The translations under genes were made by a program, and so were the position numbers. The notes below the pieces were generated by a model. That model ran no database searches. It was not told where the DNA came from and saw nothing but the letters and a program-made list of their open reading frames with translations. Shown one piece after another: positions 55,725 through 64,000 of a stretch of 64,000 bases of DNA. This DNA comes from Casuarius casuarius (taxonomy: Eukaryota; Chordata; Aves; Casuariiformes; Casuariidae), in contig PTFA01000081.1 in assembly GCA_003342895.1 (NCBI GenBank), forward strand, positions 881,244 to 945,243. The letters run 5' to 3'. Position 1 is the stretch's first letter; each line of letters opens with the position of its first letter.

Positions 55725-56710
55725 CTCAGTGGGNTGAGAGGGGAGCAGCAGATGTTGTTTACCTTGACTTTAGTAAGGCTTTCGACACTGTCTCCTCTAA
55801 CAGCCTCATAGACAAACTGATGAAGTGCAGTCTAGCTAAATGGACAGTGAGGTGGACTGAAAACTGGCAGAANTGCTGGGCTCAGGTTGTGATCAGCGAC
55901 ACAAAGGCAAGCTGGAGTCACTAGTGGCGTCTCCCATGAGTCGAACTGGGGACAAGAATGTTTAACCTCTTCATGAATGACCTGGATGATGGGACCAAAT
56001 GCACCCTCAGCAAGTTTGCAGATGATACAGACTGGAGGAGAAAAGCCTGGAAGACAGCTTTGTGGAGAAGGACTGGGGAGTCCTGATGGACACCAAGTTG
56101 AGCATGGGCCAGCAATACGCCCTCGTGGCTGCACCAGGAAAAGCATCACCAGCAAGTCGAGGGATGTGATCCTCCCCCTCTGCTCAGCACTGGTGAGGCT
56201 GTATCTGGAGTGTTGTGTCCAGCGCTGGGCTCCTCAGTATGAAAAGGACATGGACATACTGGAGTGAGTCGAGCAAAGGGCCACGAAGATGGTTAAGGGA
56301 CTGGAGCATCTCTCATATGAGCAGAGGCTGAGAGAGCTGAGACTGGTTAGCCTGGAGGTGATCCTCGGGGGATTTTATCAGTGTGTATAAATATCTGAGG
56401 GAGGGTTAGAGAAGATGGAGCAGGACTCTTCTCAGTCATGCCTAGTGACAGGACATGAGGCAATGTGCAAAATTTGAAATATAGGATATTCCACTTAAAC
56501 ATAAAAAAAAGAAACTTTACTATGAGGGCGACTAAACACTGGAACTGGTAACGCGGATAGGTTGTGGAGTCTCTATCCTTGGAGATACTCAATAACTGAT
56601 TGGACACGGTCCTGAATAACCTGTCTAGTTGACTGCTTTGAGCAGGGATGTTGGACTAGATAGTCCCCAGAGGGCCCTTCCAATCTCAACAATTCTGTGA
56701 TTCTGTGATT
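55725..56710 (+). mobile_element. CR1 non-LTR retrotransposon, 5'-truncated and internally deleted
   Basis: The 5' end of the copy keeps an open reverse-transcriptase segment of about 40 codons from 55,751 that includes the motif YLDFSKAFDTVS, the catalytic-palm signature of CR1 ORF2. A SKFADDTD-like stretch (motif C region) follows near 56.01 kb. The reading frame then jumps to sequence resembling the later DLGVLMD-type and LVRLYLE regions, so part of the element between them seems lost, and there are further frameshifts and stops. The 3' end has the typical ggactagatagtccccagag and cccttccaatctcaac stretches followed by two copies of the attctgtg octamer ending near 56,710. Such octamer tails mark sauropsid CR1 elements. 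There are Ns at about 55,734 and 55,873. The 5' boundary is uncertain by tens of bases. The copy is dead. Confidence 0.92.
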
Positions 56711-57104
56711 TTTCTTTAGTGGCTTCTTTAGAGTACTCCTTCCTCAGACAGTAACATTTGCTTCCTGCGTACCCTGTCACTGGTCAAGAGCCATTCTGAC
56801 TTGTTCTAAAAATGTTTCTTAGTCAATGGCTTAAGTGCTATGCTATGTTTAAGAAACATTCGAATCATTTTCCTTTCAGCTCCAGNAGATAAATGCTAGG
56901 TTTATTCTGCCCTCAACAGTATATATAGTACAAGAATGGCTGAATTATAATTACATGAAAAGCTACTGTTGTCTTTTAATTATAAAAAGGATAAACCTTC
57001 TTCAGCTGTGATGTTCAGTATTAATAACCACTGCAACATAAACAAGAATATATTTCCCAGTTCTTAAGAATGGAAAGCTATGCCGTTTACCACAAAACAC
57101 TGTC

Positions 57105-57949
57105 CACATATTTGTGTTTAAAAATGTTTAATTTTTCACTCTGGTACAAAAATACAGTACAATGTGATGGCAAGGCATTCTCCAAAAACATTCAAAGAAT
57201 AAAAGGGGAATCCCCATAATGCTTTAACATAACCCACCTTCACTTCATAAAACAATCAAAAGGTGAGTGCACAAGGAATAAGTTCAGTTTCTGCCTGCAG
57301 GCAAATAAAGATAAATCACCACACAGAATTCTACATAAAAATATATTTGCTGAGCTAATAATTTCACATGCTTCTTGGACATTCATGAAAATTATTCTAC
57401 TTGATTTAGTGGTGGAATTAACGGTATGGGAATGTCTGAAAAACGTCTGGCCCAGGAACATGCCCCATTCATCTGAATATCGCCAGTAAAAACAATGGGA
57501 TCACATAATACCAGTGAGCAAAGAGGGATCAAACCCTGATTAAACATCAAAATGGTGGCTACTTCTAATTATTCCAATCACACTGTTTGTCCTCAGATGA
57601 ATGTTTTGCCCCACACACCTCCCTTTTAACACAAAACACTAGTGGTTGCTGTCCTACAGGCAGCTACAGGATCTCCCTTCTGGGATCAGTGTGTTTGCAC
57701 ATTATCTAATTGCAAGTAACCATTACAGCACAACCTGCGAGGCAAAAGAGGAGATAACACTGTAGTTGATGCATGTGTGTGCATTTCAAACATGGTTTAA
57801 CCTAACATTGTTTACAGGAGAATTATGTCCCTCCAGTGTATCTATATTCTTGGCCTCTTTAATGGCTTAATAAAAAATAATTAAAAAAAAACAGAATAAT
57901 TTCATTTCAGAGTTTTGAAGTGATGGAAAAGCATCATTCGGTGTATTTA
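57105..57949 (-). other. TXNDC12: TXNDC12 3' UTR (inferred extent)
   Basis: Sequence downstream of the TXNDC12 stop codon. An AATAAA (TTTATT on the plus strand, 57,946-57,951) overlaps the stop itself and is too close to be the sole signal. A variant ATTAAA lies at 57,127-57,132 (tttaat on the plus strand), which would give a 3' UTR of about 0.84 kb. The end is inferred, not seen. Confidence 0.4.
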
Positions 57950-58029
57950 TTATAGTTCATCTCCCAGGTGTTTTTGTTTGAAAGCATCACCTGTCAGCTT
58001 CTCCTGGGCCTCCTTCATCCCTTGGACAA
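57950..58029 (-). CDS. TXNDC12: TXNDC12 last coding exon with C-terminal ER-retention signal
   Basis: TXNDC12 (ERp18/ERp19/AGR1) is a small thioredoxin-fold oxidoreductase of the ER lumen that forms and isomerises disulfides. This exon encodes the end of the protein: [16 protein letters not shown], then KQKHLGDEL and TAA. The final four residues, GDEL, are a KDEL-type retention signal; the human protein ends in EDEL (from memory). The minus-strand acceptor cttacag|TTGTCC gives TT, which joins the G left by the previous exon to make a GTT Val codon. The intron to the previous exon is 425 bp. Residue identity and junction phase agree with the other four exons. Confidence 0.96.
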
Positions 58030-58454
58030 CTGTAAGATTAGACAGAGAGATATCAACTGATTAATCTCAAGACCAAAACACCAAGGTCACCTGGTAATGA
58101 AAATATTTTAAATCAACATAAATTTACAGAATGCACATCAACAAAGTAACTCATGGAAAAAAACCCACAGTTGTGCTCTTCTCTCTCACAACTTTTTGTA
58201 GCTGGACAATGTGAATTGTGTGGTTTTGCACACCACAAATGCAGAGACAGCCTAGGTCCTGCAGATTTTATCCTCTAAGGCGCATCCTAATTCTGAACAC
58301 AGTTCCTCAAAACGCAAAAGAGTCTCTCATTCACCCTCTATGTTAACAGCTTCCAGTTACACTGTGAAATACTGTTTTCTTCCACCCAAAACCAATCTTA
58401 CTTTGTCCTTCACACTCTCCCACTAAGATGCACTCCAAACTCCTTTGCATGTAC

Positions 58455-58538
58455 CTTGATCAGCATTGGTATAGAAATACTTGTAGCTGGGATTTCCTTT
58501 CTCATTTATGATCTCTGGGTGGACTTTTCCACTGGGAT
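58455..58538 (-). CDS. TXNDC12: TXNDC12 coding exon, residues around [19 protein letters not shown]
   Basis: An 84-bp exon encoding [18 protein letters not shown] and then KYFYTNADQ, matching the C-terminal half of the TXNDC12 thioredoxin fold. The acceptor (minus strand) is gctttatag|ATCCC and the donor is GATCAAG|GTACATGC. The exon starts with AT, completing GAT (Asp) with the G of the previous exon, and ends with G, which starts the GTT Val codon of the last exon. Compared with human as I remember it, TNADQ replaces VSAEQ, an ordinary divergence. An 89-bp intron separates it from the next upstream exon. Confidence 0.96.
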
Positions 58539-58627
58539 CTATAAAGCAAGAAATCAAACAGGATGTTTAGGTGGTAATAATAAGAACACAGTCTTGTGGG
58601 TGGATACAACAGCTGTGGATGTCTTAC

Positions 58628-58697
58628 CCATGAAAAGGATTCTGGGAATGTAACCTCCATCAGGACTAAAGGCTTCATCCTTTGGCTCTTCATCATC
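58628..58697 (-). CDS. TXNDC12: TXNDC12 coding exon with the cis-Pro segment
   Basis: A 70-bp exon encoding [20 protein letters not shown] and then LFM. The YIP segment carries the cis-proline that packs against the CXXC active site in thioredoxin folds. The acidic DDEEPKDE loop is characteristic of this family member. The acceptor is tttggtag|GATGATG and the donor is TTCATGG|GTAAGAC. The exon begins in phase 0 and ends with the first base of an Asp codon completed in the next exon. An intron of 560 bp lies upstream. Confidence 0.96.
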
Positions 58698-59257
58698 CTA
58701 CCAAAGCAAGACAGAAGAGAGGGGACATACTGGTGAGATATCTAACAAAACACAGCATTTATTTTAAAGAAACAAGCTATTGTCTTCAGATTCCAGTTAC
58801 CCTGAGCAATGTACATCTTGAACAGGAGAGAGCTAACTGCACTATCTTCCACTTTCAAAGGAAATGAAATTATTTTCACCCAAACAAGTATCATTTGTGA
58901 AAATAATCATAATTTTTTTGCTGTTTTGTCAATTTGCATTAAACAGACTTCACTTTGGTGTTGGAATGTTTGATATGTAATGAGAGAATGAGTATAAATT
59001 CCTTTATTGCTGCAGTAGAATGACACAAGGTACAAATTGTTAAAGAGACTATGGAAGAGAGTCAGGTTCATAACAACAATTAAAATAATAGTATTGAATA
59101 TGATTTCTTTTTAAAACAATCAGCTATATCAATCAATCCAGAACACCTATTCAGGAATGCCAGAATAGGATGCAGCCAAGAAAGGATGTAACCAGTGAGG
59201 ATTCCAAATGCTTAATTACTTAGCAGTAACACAGACAAAAACCAGAGAGCAGCCTAC

Positions 59258-59331
59258 CTCAAGGTTGACCATAACAAAATTATGGGCAAGTTCAGAGATC
59301 TCCTTGGATTCAGCAAACTTTGGCTTTAAAG
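59258..59331 (-). CDS. TXNDC12: TXNDC12 coding exon following the active site
   Basis: A 74-bp exon encoding [18 protein letters not shown] and then VMVNLE. This is the helix after the CXXC motif and the next central beta strand of the thioredoxin fold. The acceptor is cttaactag|CTTTAAAG; CT joins the G of the previous exon as GCT (Ala). The donor is CTTGAG|GTAGGC, phase 0. The upstream intron is 750 bp. Confidence 0.96.
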
Positions 59332-60081
59332 CTAGTTAAGAAAAAGAAGAAAAAGGGTGAGGGAGGAATTGAAGAAGAAAAAAAGATGTATAAAGCAGGT
59401 AGAAAAGATTTCAGGTCAGCACCAAAATCTCTACTCCATTCCTCCCTCTGGAGAGCAGGTACTTTTCAATGAGCTTTGAGTAAATGGAGTATCTGTGTCA
59501 AACCGCTTAAGCCACAGCTCAGAGCAGCAGGTAACTGAAGCCATCCTTGCTGAGCAGTCATACAGTGAAACCTGCCCAACAGGCATACGTGGTCATATTT
59601 GAACCCATAGAACAGAAGCAAAAAGCTTCCTATAATCCTCTAGCTCTCTCTCAACCATCCAGTGCACCCTTAAGCCTTTATCCCCAGCTTGTTCCTTTGT
59701 GGTACTGAAAAGGACAAAGCCTTACTTTCCAAGAAACACCAGCTTAAAGTAAAGTAATTTATTCCTAATTCATCCTTTCCTCCTTGAATATCATTCATTC
59801 TGCTCCACTTTTACAGCACAGCACAGGAGAAATTGTGGCCGATAGAAAAGTGCGATATTACAGCTATTGGTTTGCTATTATTTAGACGTGGCTGGCTTTT
59901 GGCAGTACTAACAGGTAAAGTGGCGCCCCATTATACCATTCTAGGTGAAATAAAGCTAGCTACAGTTTGAATGCAGAGTTCATGTTTCTCATGGTTACAT
60001 AATTTGTATATGATTTAAACACAATTTGTATAGAAGAGTCAATTAGAAATTTCAGCAAGCTGTAGTACTAAATATACCTAC

Positions 60082-60134
60082 CTTTACAAGCTCCACACCA
60101 AGACTTGTGGATGATAACCATAAGAGGCAAACCG
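60082..60134 (-). CDS. TXNDC12: TXNDC12 coding exon with the CGAC active site
   Basis: A 53-bp exon encoding GLPLMVIIHKSWCGACK. It contains the redox-active CXXC motif as CGAC, the same tetrapeptide as human TXNDC12 (around Cys66 and Cys69 by human numbering). The tryptophan before the first cysteine is kept, as usual for thioredoxin folds. The acceptor is a long T-rich tract ending ttgaag|CGG and the donor is GTAAAG|GTAGGTAT. The first base, C, completes a codon from an exon not in the window. The signal-peptide exon and the one carrying the WRTLEDG-type region were not found between here and KTI12, so they should lie beyond 64,000. Confidence 0.96.
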
Positions 60135-62900
60135 CTTCAAAAAGAAAAAAAAAGTCAAAGAAAGCTTACAACTGAGCCTTTAAACCAAATTCTATTACAT
60201 GCATGCTGTAACCATCAAGATACCTACAAAGGCTATATGTACTAGAAAATAACAGAAATGTAAATAGCTTCTGCTGTGGTCTAAGGTTTTGTTTTCTTGC
60301 AGAAGATTTTCACAATCTTAAATATGTGTAAAAATAATTTATTTTAAGTGCCAGCCAATAACTTATTACATACCAGGAGACTTTCTCTTTGCGAGGTTTG
60401 CTCTTAATTCAGGTTTGCTTAGATGCACCACTGGAGATGTATTTTTTTACCAAGTTGACAGTAGTTAGTCACACCAGCTACTCTAGATATCTCAGGGTAG
60501 ATTTTCATGGTTGCTCAAGTCAATCCAGAGGACAGCCATACTTCTACCTCTTCCNCCATTCATGTCCAGGCGTTTCAGCNGCTCCCTTTTACAGGCTCCC
60601 AGGGCTAAGACCCTCCATTGAGCAATAATAAACACAGTAACCAAGTAAACCCTTTGGTTGCCAGGCTAGTTTCCAAGCTGGTGGTGTGCTGCAACAAATC
60701 TGTGACAGTTGTGANGAGTGGCAGGACAAGCAAGGAAGGGCACTGTGTAAAACTGAAGCGTAAATGAAGTGCAATGTAAAGGACCAAAGTTAAGTGCCTA
60801 AGTTCCCCATAAAATTAATAATGAGCAGTTACTTGTAAAGGATAATGTAGAGTATTAACTTCAGTGTATCAAGTGACCATGAATATTATTCTCTCTCTCT
60901 CTTCCCAGAGAATTCACTTGACCATCACTACCAACACATTCCTATAGGCTAAGTTTCCATTGCCTATGTTTTATTTAACCATGTTCTTAAAAAATCCCCC
61001 TAGCATTTCACCTTCTGACAAAGTCAGGCTTACCAAGTTCAAATTCTCCAGGCCCCTTTGTAATGTATTCAGGTTGCATTATGTGATTAGACAGAGACCT
61101 TAAACACACTAGGAATTTAACATATTTCCTCCTGTTAGTGGTGGTGATCCTATTGCTCACTGCTTACTCACTACTTATCCCATTACTTCACTGCTCTGAG
61201 TAAAATCCCTTGACTAGTTAACATCAAGTTTACCTTTTTAACAAAAAAAGTGACATACCTACAGGTGACTTGCGTTGCTACACAGTATGGACCTACTGTG
61301 AGCACATCTAAGTAGTACAACGCTTACCTCCAAACCTTCTGCATGTGGAAGTTTTTACCAAGCTTTCATTGTTTCTACCATCCAGTAGTTGAACTGGTGA
61401 AACCTGACTGGTGCAATAAACTAAGAAAGACTAAGAACAATCTACTGGGAATTTCATATTCTTTTGTCTTACTGATAAATCCTTTAAGCTATAGAGGAGT
61501 ATCCAAGGGGAGCTGGTGATAGTGCTGTAGCTTCTAGAACAGTAAAAACAAACTAAAACTAGGTGAAAGGAGGAATCTAGAAAGATGCACAGAAAACATG
61601 GCATACAGACACTTATTTTCAGGAATGCAAGGCAAAGCCAAGTTAAGCTTTTTGCTATTGTAAACTGTGAACATTACCATTTTAGGGGATAAGAATAAGG
61701 TAAGGTTCTCAGGGTTTTCACCCACAGAATTTAAACAGCTTTGCAAGTGATGGCAAATAAATTTATTACTAGCAGAACTGAAGGGCAAGTTCTTATTTAG
61801 TTGTAGATAGGTTTGAAGGGAAATCTCTATTCGGCAACATTCAGTTATGGCTTTCAGAACCAGGAAAGGATGGAGAGGAAGGAATTCACATTTAGAGTAG
61901 TTCAAACAGAAGTCTGCCATTTCTAAACAGCCAATACGTTAACATCATCTTTACAGAGGACTCTGCAGTAAGGAGCAAGAATGCAAACTTCCCTAGTGAA
62001 GCAGGTATTACATCTGCATCTTTTCCCTTTCTCTCTTACGTATAATGATGAAAATACACTTTCTTCCTTGTATCCAAACAGCCCAACATGATTTTGCTCC
62101 TTTCTCCAGGAGAGGCTGATTTAAGTCTGGAAAATATGTGCTGCTCTTATTATCAAGGATCAGTGCTTCAGGTCATAAGAGTTCAACCATCTAGTAACTG
62201 AACCACACTTTCTTTTTTCATGCTAAGAGAAATTTTCAAAACAGATTTTAAATGAAGGTGTCCGCAACCTTGAAATACAAGCTATGAGCCAGTGAGAACT
62301 GACAGAAGTTTTACAGATACTGAATGCATTTTCTCCACTTCATTCTCTTTACTCTGATTAGGAAATGAGATTATATACATCAAAACATTTTTGTAGTCAT
62401 TTCTCAGTTCCACAATATAGAGGTCCATTTAGCAGCTGGTATATCAGATAAATAGTAAATGCCGAGGAACTCACTTAAGTAACCTTCCTGCTCCCTTCAC
62501 CATTTCCTCTCAAGTAATGCTATATGTACAGTTAAAACAAAACCCAACAGTGTTTACAAAAAAGGGGAGGTGAATCATCCATCAGAAAGTAAGAGAGTAG
62601 AGAACTATGTATAAGCTATATACCTCATATGGCAAAGACTGAAATAAGTTGAAAGTAAGGCCAAAAGTAAGCTATTCAGTCACAGCTCATAAAGACTTAT
62701 GGGAGAGTTTAAAGGTCAGACCCAGAGCAGACAATGTAATTTCAGGTCATCTGTGTTATGAGAGCGGTCATTCTTAAACAATTAATGTATTTAAATGTGT
62801 TTAATAATAATCTTGAAGAGAAAAGCCATAGCAAGTTATTTCAATAAAATAGTTCTGCAAGTAAATTAAGACTCTACTCCATTTAAGGCACACTGGTTCA
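60135..62900 (-). other. TXNDC12: TXNDC12 intron sequence between the CGAC exon and KTI12
   Basis: No coding exon was recognised here on either strand. It is AT-rich with no clear repeats. A minus-strand ORF at 61,534-61,920 (128 codons) has no recognisable motif, and its composition is ordinary for AT-rich intron. Single Ns are present near 60,555, 60,580 and 60,715. Confidence 0.65.
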
Positions 62901-62902
62901 GG

Positions 62903-63463
62903 TTTAATAATAAAATGAGAGGTTTGAGCTTGCTAAGCTAGCACCCTTCCNTTGTGCAGCATGTGCAAATCTATCTCTTGAGTTTGGTAGGATTTTTTGA
63001 AACAGTTGCATCCTAAAAATACTGCATGCTCCAGCTCTGGAACAGAAGCCTCTTCTGCAGCCTGACGTAGTTGGAGAGAGCCTTAGAAGACCAGCCTTCT
63101 TATTCAAGACGTACGGCAACGNGGAGGGGAGAAGGTTCTGCCACAGCCATCACCTTTGGGCTTTCAGCTTCACACGCTATGATTTTGGGGGGTTAGGTCT
63201 CCATGGGAGGCTGTTCACTTGCTTGAGGAAATTCCTTTCCAGAAGATGGGGAGAACAGGGGGTGGCACCTCTGCTGCTCCTCTCCCTGGCACAGCTTTTT
63301 CAGCTGCCGCAGGAACACGAGACCCACCTTCCCACAGCCGCGGCTGCCGAATCTCACATGGGATGGGCAGGACGCAAGCTCCTCGGGGGCAGCGGGTGGA
63401 AAACAACAGCCGAAGCACAATCTGCAGCAACCTCGCAAGCGCCGCGGGCCTGGGCCGCGGGCC
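62903..63463 (-). other. KTI12: KTI12 3' UTR (inferred)
   Basis: Sequence downstream of the KTI12 stop. The first plausible poly(A) signal in the direction of transcription is the variant ATTAAA (tttaat on the plus strand, 62,903-62,908), giving a 3' UTR of roughly 0.56 kb. GC content falls gradually through this stretch. Ns are at about 62,951 and 63,122. The end is inferred. Confidence 0.4.
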
Positions 63464-64000
63464 TCACTGGATGCTGCGGCTCAGGTACTGCAGGAACATG
63501 CTGGCCAGCTGGGGCAGGTTCTCGTCGCTGGGCTGCATCTTGGTGTAGCTGATGAACTGCCGCCGCAGCCGGCTCAGCTCGGCCATGCTGACGGGCCGGC
63601 TCAGCACCAGCGCCTCGGCGGCGCCGGGCACGCGGACCAGCTGGCCGGGCTGGGCGCCGCCGCGCTGGGCGTCCAGGACAGCGGCCAGCACCTCCTGGGT
63701 GACGCGGTCGAGGCGGTGCAGGAAGCCGGCCGACTGCAGCGGCTGGGCGCGGGTGGCGCGGTGCGGCGGCGGCGGGCGGCTCTCGAAGAGGGCGGCGCAG
63801 ATGTCGGCCAGCGGCAGCGGCTCCTCGGCGCCCACCGTGAAGAGCGGCCGGTCCCAGCGATTGCGCGGGTCCGGGGCCTCGAAGGGCGGGTCGGCGGGGC
63901 CGGCGGCGCCGCCGGCGCAGTGCAGCAGGCAGCGCGCCGTGCCCGCCTGCCGCGCCGCGCAGTACAGCTCGTAGCGCACGCTGCGCAGCTCGTTGCCGGC
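63400..64000. promoter_or_regulatory. CpG-rich region over KTI12
   Basis: GC and CpG content rise abruptly from about 63.4 kb to the window end, as in a CpG island extending into the KTI12 coding sequence. The promoter itself must lie beyond 64,000 because the gene's start is off the window. The high CpG content is partly coding. Confidence 0.55.
63464..64000 (-). CDS. KTI12: KTI12, C-terminal 178 codons plus stop (5' end beyond window)
   Basis: KTI12 is a P-loop ATPase related to PSTK that binds tRNA and Elongator and is needed for wobble-uridine modification (mcm5/ncm5 U34). The open frame runs without interruption from the window edge to TGA. RYELYC lies near the upstream end, then FEAPDPRNRWDRPLF, and the hallmark C-terminus MAELSRLRRQFISYTKMQ, NENLPQLA-like (here DENLPQLA) and MFLQYLSRSIQ. 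The Met of MRYELYC-type starts is not the real start: the frame stays open upstream (AGNELRSV) and the N-terminal Walker A part is outside the window. No intron is seen, as expected for this single-exon gene. Two oddities are described in findings: a linker of about 25 residues between RYELYC and FEAPD, much shorter than the roughly 120 recalled for human, and NELRSV where NYIKGF is usual. The whole stretch is extremely GC-rich. Confidence 0.93.
   Translation of the reverse strand, partial: AGNELRSVRYELYCAARQAGTARCLLHCAGGAAGPADPPFEAPDPRNRWDRPLFTVGAEEPLPLADICAALFESRPPPPHRATRAQPLQSAGFLHRLDRVTQEVLAAVLDAQRGGAQPGQLVRVPGAAEALVLSRPVSMAELSRLRRQFISYTKMQPSDENLPQLASMFLQYLSRSIQ

Larger units (their letters stand above)
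48000..57100. other. Intergenic region between RAB3B and TXNDC12
   Basis: No coding exon of a known gene was recognised here. The stretch runs from the RAB3B CpG island to the presumed 3' end of TXNDC12. GC-richer patches occur at about 48.40-48.56 kb and 50.78-51.55 kb. A TG/TA microsatellite is at about 54.92 kb and a CR1 retrotransposon copy occupies about 55.72-56.71 kb. About 26 single N bases are scattered through it. A consensus plus-strand splice donor (TTAG|GTAAGTCAG) is at 49,032, about 1.2 kb past the island; alone it does not prove a transcript. Confidence 0.6.

Noticed and set aside
55977..56267. Plus-strand ORF of 96 codons
   Set aside because: Part of the decayed CR1 retrotransposon, including its LVRLYLECC-like segment; not a host gene.
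63552..63974. Plus-strand ORF of 140 codons at the window end
   Set aside because: It is the antisense shadow of the KTI12 coding sequence, rich in Ser, Arg and Gly as expected from the reverse of a GC-rich gene.
1..64000. tRNA genes, CRISPR arrays, bacterial-type operons and endogenous retroviral genes
   Set aside because: I saw no tRNA A/B box pair, no repeat-spacer array and no gag/pol/env-like frames. The only reverse-transcriptase sequence is the CR1 copy.

Overview
The window reads as vertebrate nuclear DNA, most likely avian. It is AT-rich and gene-poor, its genes are split by GT-AG introns, it has two CpG-rich gene starts, and it carries a 5'-truncated CR1 retrotransposon with the (ATTCTGTG)n 3' end typical of sauropsid CR1. 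Three protein-coding genes are recognisable, all on the minus strand: RAB3B, TXNDC12 and KTI12. They stand in the same order and orientation as on human chromosome 1p32.3. KTI12 is nested in a TXNDC12 intron, as I recall for human, so the species is unnamed but the locus is clear.

Layout, low to high coordinates. Positions 1-36,462 are RAB3B sequence downstream of its first coding exon. I found no further RAB3B exon there, so intron 2 is probably longer than 36 kb. The RAB3B exon with the start codon is at 36,463-36,690. An intron of about 10 kb follows, up to a CpG island at about 46.55-47.95 kb that is interrupted by a 649-base assembly gap (47,115-47,763). This island is the likely RAB3B promoter and non-coding exon 1. 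Positions from about 48 to 57.1 kb are intergenic and hold the CR1 copy (about 55.72-56.71 kb). The last five coding exons of TXNDC12 lie between 57,950 and 60,134. The window ends inside the GC-rich KTI12 coding sequence (63,464 to beyond 64,000), and the first TXNDC12 exons must lie beyond that.

The genes do not form a pathway. RAB3B is a GTPase of regulated secretion, TXNDC12 is an ER-resident thiol-disulfide oxidoreductase, and KTI12 is an ATPase that helps Elongator modify wobble uridines of tRNA. Their adjacency is conserved synteny rather than an operon-like arrangement.

The rest is intron and intergenic sequence with simple repeats, an 18-bp minisatellite broken by a gap, small tandem duplications, and weak relics of old SINE and CR1-like repeats. 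I found no convincing undescribed system. The observations most worth checking are the unusually short linker and altered NYIKG-type motif in KTI12, the minisatellite gap whose stated size is out of phase with the repeat, the missing RAB3B promoter sequence, and an exon-like ORF in RAB3B intron 1.
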